A stretch of DNA of 64,000 nt from Ruegeria sp. A3M17 (lineage in GTDB: Bacteria > Pseudomonadota > Alphaproteobacteria > Rhodobacterales > Rhodobacteraceae): assembly GCF_003318255.1 (NCBI RefSeq), contig NZ_QOCF01000014.1:1-64000 (forward strand), in the 5' to 3' direction. Below are positions 35,605-43,129 of the stretch, in pieces. The position numbers and the translations under genes are program-made. The notes under the pieces were generated by a model. The model saw only the letters and a list, made by a program, of their open reading frames with translations. It searched no databases and had not been told where the DNA came from. Each line of letters starts with the position of its first letter. The stretch's first letter is position 1.

Positions 35605-36782
35605 CACGACTGTCGAATGCTGCCCTTTTGTTTATCGTATGCGCGGGCGGCGCTGACGCTCAGGGGCTGTCCGGACCTTCATCCGTTGAGGCCGAACTGG
35701 AACCCGGTGATGGCCTGACGGATCCGCAGTACCGCTCGGATTTTCCGCGCAACGTCGTCCCGCGATGGTTCGGGTGGAAGGACCGGCTGGCCAAGGGTGG
35801 GTTTCGTTTTAATTTCGATTATCTGGCATTGGGCCAATCCACGAATGCCGATTTAGGAACTGGCGATGCGGCAAGCGGCATCGCGCGGTTCTACGGAAAC
35901 TGGCAAGCGACCGATCGAGGTTCTTTGACGTTCAAAATCGAGCATCGCCATAGCTATACGGATGTTGCCCCACAGTTTTTGGGGCTGGATGGCGGCGCAT
36001 TGTCCATCACAGGTACTGCATTCAACGACAGTGGTTTGTTGCTGACCAACCTGTTCTGGACGCAAAGGGCGGATGATGGTGCATGGACATTGCAGGTTGG
36101 TCAGATTGACGTCACCGATTTCGTCGATGTTTACGGTCTGGTTAGCCCCTATAGCGGGTTTCAGAACCTTGCCTTCAACACGAACCCGACGATCAATGCC
36201 CCGAATCCGGGGTTGGGAATCGCCGGTGGTTTGAAGCTGAGCAGCAATCTGTACGCTGTGGCCAGTGTCGCTGACGCCAATGCAGATCCCTCGGACCCGA
36301 ATTTTGACGTGTTCAATGACGGCAATCTTTTCAAATCGTTAGAGCTTGGATACACGTCCAGCTTTGACCGCATCTATTTTGACAACTTTCACTTGACGCT
36401 TTGGCACGCTGACGCGGCCGATGATGGCAGCCGCGCCGAGGATTATGGCGCTGCCTTTTCCGCTGCGTGGTTTGTCGACAACAAATGGATGCCCTTTCTT
36501 CGCGCCGGAGCGGCCAAAGGAACTGCTGCGTTGTATGAACGCTCTGTTTCTGCGGGGGTGGGTTATTACGGTCGTAATACGGACCTTGCCGGGCTGGGGC
36601 TGAACTGGGCCGAAGCGCGCGGTGTTGATGGGGATCAGTTCACGCTTGAAGCGTTCTACCGGTTCTCGATCTCACCGGGCCTGCAGATCACACCGTCTTT
36701 TCAATTCATCGAAAACCCATTGCTGAACCCGGCGCAATCTAGTGTCACGCTGGTCGGCCTGCGGGCGCGGATCGTTTTCTGA
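35601..36782 (+). CDS. OprB-type carbohydrate-selective porin
   Basis: Outer-membrane protein of 393 residues with a signal peptide (LSNAALLFIVCAGGADAQ). Alternating beta-strand pattern, with NLFWTQRADDGAWTLQVGQI, DFVDVYGLVSPYSGFQN and a C-terminal aromatic strand ending in Phe, fits the OprB family. In alphaproteobacteria these porins often take up solutes other than sugars. It is coupled to the DUF3299 gene and may let in the substrate of the amidohydrolase. Confidence 0.85.
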   Translation: MTRLSNAALLFIVCAGGADAQGLSGPSSVEAELEPGDGLTDPQYRSDFPRNVVPRWFGWKDRLAKGGFRFNFDYLALGQSTNADLGTGDAASGIARFYGNWQATDRGSLTFKIEHRHSYTDVAPQFLGLDGGALSITGTAFNDSGLLLTNLFWTQRADDGAWTLQVGQIDVTDFVDVYGLVSPYSGFQNLAFNTNPTINAPNPGLGIAGGLKLSSNLYAVASVADANADPSDPNFDVFNDGNLFKSLELGYTSSFDRIYFDNFHLTLWHADAADDGSRAEDYGAAFSAAWFVDNKWMPFLRAGAAKGTAALYERSVSAGVGYYGRNTDLAGLGLNWAEARGVDGDQFTLEAFYRFSISPGLQITPSFQFIENPLLNPAQSSVTLVGLRARIVF

Positions 36783-37111
36783 GGAAGGCCTGTCCAATTT
36801 TCAGTGGCAGATCTCGATCAGAGTAGGGTTCTTCGCCCCATAGGCGGAGGATTCTTGGGGTCAGCCGCGTGCCGAAACGAGCATTTTCGATTTTTCATAT
36901 TTTTTGTCACAAAAATGTAATTAATTTCAATTAGTTAATTCCGCCTACGGGAAACCCCCAATTCCTGAAGGCAGGTCGATTCGTTAACGTTAAATCATCC
37001 AAAGAGTTACTGCGGACAATACCACTTTTCCCCGATGAGGGGCTGGCTACTTACCCCCTCGGCCGGCCCCTCAACCGCCTTTCCCAATCCCCCTGCCAGC
37101 AAATTTGTTCC
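36783..37111. other. Convergent gap with hairpin
   Basis: About 330 bases between the porin and the convergent gph gene. The middle (36890-36945) is A/T-rich. At 37037-37072, GAGGGGCTGGC and GCCGGCCCCTC pair over 11 positions (one G-T wobble) around a 14-base loop. A terminator is possible though there is no T tract. No gene was recognised. Confidence 0.45.
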
Positions 37112-37771
37112 TTATGCCTGCAATGCCTCCAGGACGAGCGCGGGTAGTTTATGCGTGTCATCGTAGCTGAAGCTGTGTGGGATCTCTTCCACTGGGGTTT
37201 TTCGGTAGCCTTCCGAAAACAAAAGAAAGGGCACGTTTGCACGGCGCGCAGTTTCGGCATCCACTTCGCTGTCTCCGACATAGAGCCGGGGTCCGGCGTC
37301 GGCGACCGCGTTGAAGCTTGCCTCAAGGTGCGCGGGGTCTGGTTTGCGAACGGGTAGTGTGTCGCCGCCAAACACTGTTTCGAAGTGATGCGCCAGATCC
37401 AGTGCGTCCAGAATATGACGTGCGGGTGTCTCAGGCTTGTTCGTGCATACGCCCAGAACGCAGCCCATTTCGCGCAGTTGCGCCAGCGCCTGTGGGACGC
37501 CCGCGTAAGGGATTGTTTTGTCGCTGGAGGCGGCAGAGTAGTGGGCCAGCGTCAGTTTGGTCAATTCGCCGTGACGCTCTATCGGCAGTTCGTGATGGCG
37601 GATCATGCGTTCGACAAGTTTTGGCAGACCGTTGCCCACAAATTGCTTGATCGTGCTTTCCGGCAACGGCGCGACGCCGATATCCAGCAATGTCCGGTTG
37701 GCGGCCGCTGCAATGTCCGGAAGGCTGTCTACCAGCGTTCCATCCAGGTCGAACATGATTGTTGCGGTCAT
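37112..37771 (-). CDS. gph: Phosphoglycolate phosphatase
   Basis: HAD-superfamily phosphatase of 219 residues. Motif I is MFDLDGTLVDS (D8 nucleophile, D10 acid), motif II lies in GVCTNKPETPARH, and motif III/IV in VRKPDPAHL and YVGDSEVDAETARRA. The length and the DGTLVDS start match Gph, which removes phosphate from 2-phosphoglycolate formed by oxygenase activity of RuBisCO or by DNA repair. Stands alone. Confidence 0.88.
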   Translation of the reverse strand: MTATIMFDLDGTLVDSLPDIAAAANRTLLDIGVAPLPESTIKQFVGNGLPKLVERMIRHHELPIERHGELTKLTLAHYSAASSDKTIPYAGVPQALAQLREMGCVLGVCTNKPETPARHILDALDLAHHFETVFGGDTLPVRKPDPAHLEASFNAVADAGPRLYVGDSEVDAETARRANVPFLLFSEGYRKTPVEEIPHSFSYDDTHKLPALVLEALQA

Positions 37772-37875
37772 CGGTTTCCCCGTCGGTTATTGCGCGTGAG
37801 CCAGACCTAACCTGCATGAAATCCTTGCGCAATCACCCCACATCCGCGGTTTCCATCGAATAGGGTTGACATACC

Positions 37876-37890
37876 TGACTAAATTAATCA
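37876..37890. promoter_or_regulatory. Iron-box-like operator and promoter of hemP
   Basis: TGA-N9-TCA, inside the imperfect palindrome CTGACTAAATTAATCAG (37875-37891; 14 of 16 paired positions match). The spacing equals the IRO motif of the iron repressor RirA. A TTGACA -35-like box lies just upstream at 37866-37871 and the operator fills the space towards the likely -10. Iron control of hemP fits this, but binding is inferred. Confidence 0.5.
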
Positions 37891-37996
37891 GATTAACGGA
37901 AAGACCCCCTCAGCCAACCCAGTTCGGGTCAGCCATATTGTTGAAAGCGCGAACAAATTAAGGCCCTTCGCCCGAGAACCTACTGGAGTTGTCCTG

Positions 37997-38164
37997 ATGA
38001 ATGTGCAGACCCCGAATCCCAGCCAGTCCTACGCGGTGTCCATGCTTCCGGCACATAAGGCCGAAGATCTGACCAAAGGTGGCAACCTGGCCCATATCGA
38101 ATTGGGCGACCAACTTTATACGCTGCGTATCACACGCGCCGGCAAGCTGATCCTGACAAAATGA
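37997..38164 (+). CDS. hemP: Hemin uptake protein HemP
   Basis: Short protein of 55 residues ending in GDQLYTLRITRAGKLILTK, the hallmark of the HemP family (Y-x-L-R-x-T-x-x-GKLILTK). HemP is a small iron-regulated factor needed for expression of haem uptake genes in several proteobacteria. ATG 37997 has GGAG about eight bases upstream. The stop overlaps the start of the next gene (ATGA), so the pair is translationally coupled. A RirA-like box lies upstream. Confidence 0.85.
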   Translation: MNVQTPNPSQSYAVSMLPAHKAEDLTKGGNLAHIELGDQLYTLRITRAGKLILTK

Positions 38165-38637
38165 GCACGCATTCCTCGCGCGGCGGCGCTGCGGTTGGGC
38201 GTCTGTCCGACCTCAGCCCGATCGAAGCCGGTGCTGTGATGTATCTGCGATTGTGGAGCGAAAGCCCCGAGGCCCGTGCGGATGCTGCAAGTGATTTCGA
38301 GATCGCGCTTGGTCTGGATCAGGGGCGGGCCGCAATGATGACGCTGGATCGTCTGTGCGGGCTGTGTGCCCACCACGGCCGTCGCCCATTGGTGCGGCAC
38401 GGGCTAGGCTGTTCCTGCCTTGGTGCAGACGAAAACTGTTTTGCCCAGATGATCGCTGCCGCCTCGGAAGGGGCGCGTGAAGACGCTATGATGATGGCAA
38501 CGCTGATCGTTCGACCAGACTTTGCCCCGGCACTGGCGTCACTGTCCGAAGAGATGGGTTTGGTGTTGCGCCGGATGACCGCGTCGATTCCCTTGCCAAC
38601 AACCGGGCACAAGACCCCCTCGGCCGTGCTGCACTAA
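38161..38637 (+). CDS. Hypothetical protein coupled to hemP
   Basis: Protein of 158 residues without clear domains. It is rich in Ala and has Cys pairs in DRLCGLCAHHGRRP and GLGCSCLGADENC, which could bind metal or haem. Its start overlaps hemP by four bases, so it probably shares the iron control. The likely function is related to haem or iron uptake, but no family was recognised. A strong hairpin terminator follows. Confidence 0.7.
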   Translation: MSTHSSRGGAAVGRLSDLSPIEAGAVMYLRLWSESPEARADAASDFEIALGLDQGRAAMMTLDRLCGLCAHHGRRPLVRHGLGCSCLGADENCFAQMIAAASEGAREDAMMMATLIVRPDFAPALASLSEEMGLVLRRMTASIPLPTTGHKTPSAVLH

Positions 38638-38652
38638 GCGGCAGGCGGCTTC

Positions 38653-38682
38653 AAAACCCCGTCTCTAGCGAGCCGGGGTTTT
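38653..38682. terminator. Bidirectional rho-independent terminator
   Basis: AAAACCCCG and CGGGGTTTT pair perfectly, extended by an inner CTC/GAG stem around TAGC. T runs follow in both directions. It lies between the hemP operon and the convergent fusion gene. Confidence 0.85.
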
Positions 38683-38688
38683 GTTGTT

Positions 38689-41600
38689 TCAGCAGCACCC
38701 GCAGCCCGCGTGATGATGATCATGATCGCAGTTCGGGGCAGGGGTATAATCACCGACCTCGGACAAAACCTCGCGCAGGGTCCAGAGGATCATGTCAATG
38801 TCCTCCGCCTCGATGGTCAAAGGCGGGCGGATTTTCAGGATATTATCCTTGGGCCCTTCGCTGCCGATCAGGATACGGTGATCGCGCAGCCGATTTTTGA
38901 CGTATTTGCAGATTTCGGTGCCCTCAGATCCATCCGGGTTGATCAATTCCAGGCCCACAAACAGGCCCATGCCGCGCACGTCACCGACACAGTCGAAATC
39001 GACCTTGATCTGGCAGAGCCCGCCCATCAGCCGGCCACCCATGACACGGGCGTTGTCCTGCAGGCCTTCGTCATCGACGATGTCCAGCACCTCTTTGCCG
39101 ACCCGGCAGGACAGGGTTGAGCCGCCAAAGGTCGAAAAGAACTCGATCCCGTTGTTGAAACTGTCGGCGATGGCCTTTGTCGTGACCAGCACGCCCAGCG
39201 GATGGCCGTTGCCAATAGGTTTGCCCATGACAACGATATCCGGCAACGCGCCCTGATGTTCAAAGCCGAAATAGTGGTCACCAAGGCGGCCGAGACCTGT
39301 CTGCACCTCATCAGCGATACAAACCCCGCCGGCCGAACGAATTTTGTCGTAGACGGCTGGCAGATACCCTTTGGGTGGTATGATCTGGCCGCCAACCGAA
39401 GGGAAGGTCTCGGCGATGAAGCCAGCCAACGCTTGGCCTTTATCCTGTAGCGCGGCAATAGCCGGATCTACAAGATCGGCGAATTTCTGTGCCCGGTCAG
39501 GAACGTCGCGCTTGAATGAGCCCCGGTAGTCGTCCGCAACCTCGACCAATTCGACCCAATCGGCCTGGCCAATGCCGCCAGGCTTATTGAACTTGTAGGC
39601 CGAGATCGCGACGGCGGCGTTGGTGTTCCCGTGATAGCCATGGTCCGGCGTCACGATCCCCTTGGCCCCGGTATGCGCGCGCGCCAGACGCAAGGCCAGC
39701 TCGTTCGCCTCGGTGCCCGAGTTGACGAAAAAGCAGACCTCAAAATGATCCGGAAGCTTGGACAGGATTTTGTCAGCAAAGGCTGTCTGCGCCGGGTGCA
39801 GGTAGCGGGTGTTCGAATTCATCCGCTTAAGCTGATCCGCCGCGACCGCTTGAATGCGCGGATGCGCGTGGCCCACATGGGGGACGTTGTTATAGGCGTC
39901 CAGATAAGGGCGTCCCCATTCGTCGAACAGGTGGTGCTTCCATCCGCGCACCAGCATGACCGGATCGTCATAAGTCAGGGACAGGTTTCCACCGAAATGG
40001 TCATGCCGTCCCTGCAGGATCGCTTGCTTGTCGGTCGGGCGACAGAACACTTTGTCGTCCGGCAGGTTCAGAAGGGCCGCAGGGTTTGGGCAAACGGCGT
40101 GCCACAGCTCCATCTCATCCGGATCGCCAACGCCGGGCCAGTCGTTCTGCATTCCGTCGGTTGTCAGGGCCAGCTGGAAATGCACATGCGGGGCCCAGCC
40201 GCCATTTTGCGTGGCGTCCCCCAACCGTGCAAAGGCGGCGCCCTGCGCAACCGGATCACCCGGTTTCAGTCGGTCACAGACCTCGGGGTCCAGATGGCCG
40301 TAGAGTGTATAGAACGGATCGCCCTCGGGCGTTTCATGGTGCAAGATCACCACGCCGCCATAATCCAGATGCGCGTCCCGGTTTTCGACAGCTTCGACCC
40401 GACCGCTCATCGGTGCATGCAAAACAGTTCCGGCAGAGGCGAATACGTCCACGGCCAAATGCACCGTTCGCCTGTCAGAGGCCTTCCACGGTCCTTTGCG
40501 GAACGCCCGCTCGGCATAGATCAGGCGCGGTTCGTTGTAGTAACCCAGCCAAAGGCCTTCTCCAAACTCTTCGCCCACGCGCGCGGCTTCGTCTAGCGGC
40601 ATGTGAAACGGATTCTGGGGCCAGGTTGAGTTTTCAACCGACAGAGATCCCATCGGAATATTGCTCAGATCCTGTTCGAACATCTGCGCGAATTGTCCGC
40701 GATGCTCGGACAGATAGGCGTGGATGCGTTCGGCCCCGTCGGTCACCGGCAACCCGCAGGTCGCGCGCAGCCGGGCGGACATCAAGCCGCCATTCATCGT
40801 ATCGTTCTCTAGGAAGCGCCACGCAGGGGCCTGACTGATGGTCACATAAGGATCGTCCGGATTGTCCGCGGCCATCAAGGTCGAGTTCACCACGGACACG
40901 GCCAGCCGCATCCGCAGCAGAGGCCAGATCAGATCGACCTCGTCAGCACGCAGACGGTTGGCCGCGTGATAGCCACGCACCAACGCCGTCAATGCCCGCT
41001 CGGGTTTTGGGTGGTCCAGGACGATATACGCCCCGGCAATTGCCAGATCGCAGATACGCGGTGCGGCGCACATATCACCAAGATCAATCAAGCCAGAGAC
41101 GGCTTGCCGCTGACCCAGTTCACCATCGACCAATATGTTGTAGTCGTTGGCATCATTGTGGATCGCCTGTTTCGGCAGGCCCGCCAGAGAGCCCGAGATT
41201 GCATCGAATTCAACGCAAATCTCTGACAATATCGCCTGCCGCGCAGGGTCGGCAATTGCCTCCAGCTTGTCCGAAATCCAGCCCGCTTGTGTCAGGTCCC
41301 ATTTGAAATCCGCGCGGTGCAGCCCGTCATGGGTAAACCGTTCCAGTGCCCGGTCGGTTGCCCCCAGAACGCGGCCCAGTTTCAGGATCAGTTCCTCGGA
41401 TTTAGGCGCAGCCTTGGCATAGCAATGGCCGGGCAGGCATTCGAGCAACCAAACCAGTCGGGGCTGCCCATCCTGATCAGGGATTTCCGGGAGCAGCGTA
41501 CCGTTGATATCCGGAAAAACACTGGGAAAGGGCAGTCCCGGCGCCTCGGCAGCGATGTGTTTCAGCGCCTTGATCTGCAGGTCAATGAACTCTGCCTCGC

Positions 41601-41754
41601 AACCCGCGCGCATGACTTTCAGCACGTAGTCCTGACCATTGGTGGCCTTGACCAGAAAGTTGAGGTCATATTCGCCGTCCAGCCGGTTCAGTTTGGCCTC
41701 AAGCCCCCAATGGATGCGCAGGGCGTGGGCCCAGAATTCGGTCAACTCGGTCAT
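38689..41754 (-). CDS. Fusion: APH-type kinase, M23 peptidase, class III aminotransferase
   Basis: Protein of 1021 residues with three domains. Residues 1-340: aminoglycoside/choline kinase fold with K46, the catalytic HNDANDYN (D201, N206) and D224. Residues 425-545: M23/LytM fold with intact zinc ligands H432, D436, H523, H525. Residues 590-1005: class III PLP enzyme, K845 in VMGKPIGNGHP, most like the ethanolamine-phosphate and phosphohydroxylysine phospho-lyases. The tail is His/Cys-rich (DHDHHHAGCGCC). No signal peptide, so cytoplasmic. Kinase plus phospho-lyase suggests phosphorylation of an amino alcohol followed by elimination; the M23 role is unclear. The next gene upstream, 15 bases away, is a hydroxyacid dehydrogenase. 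Confidence 0.87.
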   Translation of the reverse strand: MTELTEFWAHALRIHWGLEAKLNRLDGEYDLNFLVKATNGQDYVLKVMRAGCEAEFIDLQIKALKHIAAEAPGLPFPSVFPDINGTLLPEIPDQDGQPRLVWLLECLPGHCYAKAAPKSEELILKLGRVLGATDRALERFTHDGLHRADFKWDLTQAGWISDKLEAIADPARQAILSEICVEFDAISGSLAGLPKQAIHNDANDYNILVDGELGQRQAVSGLIDLGDMCAAPRICDLAIAGAYIVLDHPKPERALTALVRGYHAANRLRADEVDLIWPLLRMRLAVSVVNSTLMAADNPDDPYVTISQAPAWRFLENDTMNGGLMSARLRATCGLPVTDGAERIHAYLSEHRGQFAQMFEQDLSNIPMGSLSVENSTWPQNPFHMPLDEAARVGEEFGEGLWLGYYNEPRLIYAERAFRKGPWKASDRRTVHLAVDVFASAGTVLHAPMSGRVEAVENRDAHLDYGGVVILHHETPEGDPFYTLYGHLDPEVCDRLKPGDPVAQGAAFARLGDATQNGGWAPHVHFQLALTTDGMQNDWPGVGDPDEMELWHAVCPNPAALLNLPDDKVFCRPTDKQAILQGRHDHFGGNLSLTYDDPVMLVRGWKHHLFDEWGRPYLDAYNNVPHVGHAHPRIQAVAADQLKRMNSNTRYLHPAQTAFADKILSKLPDHFEVCFFVNSGTEANELALRLARAHTGAKGIVTPDHGYHGNTNAAVAISAYKFNKPGGIGQADWVELVEVADDYRGSFKRDVPDRAQKFADLVDPAIAALQDKGQALAGFIAETFPSVGGQIIPPKGYLPAVYDKIRSAGGVCIADEVQTGLGRLGDHYFGFEHQGALPDIVVMGKPIGNGHPLGVLVTTKAIADSFNNGIEFFSTFGGSTLSCRVGKEVLDIVDDEGLQDNARVMGGRLMGGLCQIKVDFDCVGDVRGMGLFVGLELINPDGSEGTEICKYVKNRLRDHRILIGSEGPKDNILKIRPPLTIEAEDIDMILWTLREVLSEVGDYTPAPNCDHDHHHAGCGCC

Positions 41755-41769
41755 CAGTGCGACGGTCCT

Positions 41770-42642
41770 TTAATCCAGCGCGCGCAGGCGTTTGATCAGC
41801 GAAGACGTGTCCCAGCGTCCGCCACCCAATTTCTGAACGTCCTTGTAAAACTGATCGACCAGAGCGGTCACAGGCAGTGAAGCCCCCGTTTCATTGGCCG
41901 TATCCAGACAGATGCCAAGATCCTTACGCATCCAGTCCACCGCAAACCCATGTTCGAAATGGTCATCCAGCATCGTCTCATATCGGTTTGCCATCTGCCA
42001 ACTGCCTGCCGCGCCTTGACTGATAACTTCAACGACTGCGCGGCCATCAAGGCCCGCCTTCTCGGCAAAGTGCAGCGCTTCGCTGAGGCCCTGCACCAGA
42101 CCGGCAATAGCGATCTGGTTGCACATCTTGGTCATCTGACCTGCACCGCTGTCGCCGATACGACGGCAAATTTTGGAATAGACCTGCATGATCGGTTCAG
42201 CCGCGTCATACGCCGCCTGATCCCCACCGCACATAATCGACAGAACCGCGTTTTCTGCCCCCGCCTGACCGCCCGAGATCGGAGCGTCCACAAAAGCGAT
42301 GCCTTGTGTTTGCCCAGCTTCGTACAACTCGCGTGTCACCATGGCGGAAACAGTGGTGTGATCGACAAAGATCGCCCCATTGGACATGCCGCTGAAGGCG
42401 CCGTCTTCACCTGTGCAAACCATCCGTAGGTCGTCGTCGTTACCGACACAGGCCATGACGAAATCTGCACCCTGCGCGGCCTCTCGGGGCGTCGTCGCCA
42501 TGGCACCGCCATGTTGGACGACCCAAGCTTCGGCCTTAGTGGCGGTGCGGTTGTAAACGGTTACCTCATGACCTGCGGCCTGCAAGTGACCGGCCATGGG
42601 ATAGCCCATGACGCCCAGACCCAGAAACGCGACTTTTGCCAT
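41770..42642 (-). CDS. Beta-hydroxyacid dehydrogenase (3-hydroxyisobutyrate/GarR family)
   Basis: NAD(P)-dependent enzyme of 290 residues: nucleotide-binding FLGLGVMGYPMAGHLQAAGH, substrate motif DAPISGGQAGAENA, and the catalytic Lys in GAGQMTKMCNQI. It reduces or oxidises hydroxyacid/semialdehyde pairs such as 3-hydroxyisobutyrate or tartronate semialdehyde. It precedes the kinase/aminotransferase fusion by 15 bases, so it may process the aldehyde made by that enzyme; this is inferred. GAGGA precedes the start. Confidence 0.9.
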   Translation of the reverse strand: MAKVAFLGLGVMGYPMAGHLQAAGHEVTVYNRTATKAEAWVVQHGGAMATTPREAAQGADFVMACVGNDDDLRMVCTGEDGAFSGMSNGAIFVDHTTVSAMVTRELYEAGQTQGIAFVDAPISGGQAGAENAVLSIMCGGDQAAYDAAEPIMQVYSKICRRIGDSGAGQMTKMCNQIAIAGLVQGLSEALHFAEKAGLDGRAVVEVISQGAAGSWQMANRYETMLDDHFEHGFAVDWMRKDLGICLDTANETGASLPVTALVDQFYKDVQKLGGGRWDTSSLIKRLRALD

Positions 42643-42739
42643 TTGGAGATCCTCTCTGCTGTCCGGTACCCGTCTTTTTCAGCGGGCCGGATTGTTTAGC
42701 AGAGACAAAGCAAAGCTGCGTCCAAAGGGCAACCCCGCG

Positions 42740-43129
42740 TCACGCTTGGCCGCCCAAATCCTGCAGGATCGGGCAATCGGGCCTGTCGTCCCCGGCGCAA
42801 GCGTCGATCAGATGGCTCAGAGTGTCCCGCATGGCGTTCAAGTCAGCGATCTTGGCTTCGATCTGGGCCATATGCGCGCGGGCCACCTTTTTGACATCGG
42901 CGCTGGCACGGGTTTCATCCTCGTACAAGGCCATCAGCGTCCGGCAATCCTCGATCGTGAACCCCAAGGCGCGGGCGCGGCCTAGAAAATTCAGTTTGTG
43001 CACGTCCTGACTGCGAAACCTTCGGTATCCGTTGTCATCGCGCAGGGGCTTTACCAGGCCGATATCTTCGTAATACCGGATTGTCTTGGCGGGCAGGCCG
43101 GTCTGGTTTGAAACATCGCCGATATTCAT
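42740..43129 (-). CDS. cueR: MerR-family copper-responsive regulator CueR
   Basis: Regulator of 129 residues with the MerR helix-turn-helix (NIGDVSNQTGLPAKTIRYYE, GYRRFRSQDVHKL), a dimerisation helix and a C-terminal loop with two metal-binding cysteines (DACAGDDRPDCPIL), as in CueR/HmrR. Its ATG overlaps the copA stop by four bases, so it is co-transcribed with copA. It senses Cu(I) and activates copA by bending the promoter. An operator like that of E. coli copA is found upstream of copA. Confidence 0.92.
   Translation of the reverse strand: MNIGDVSNQTGLPAKTIRYYEDIGLVKPLRDDNGYRRFRSQDVHKLNFLGRARALGFTIEDCRTLMALYEDETRASADVKKVARAHMAQIEAKIADLNAMRDTLSHLIDACAGDDRPDCPILQDLGGQA

Noticed and set aside
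39631..40596. Long open frame on the plus strand (321 codons)
   Set aside because: Opposite the kinase/M23/aminotransferase fusion; composition typical of an antisense shadow.
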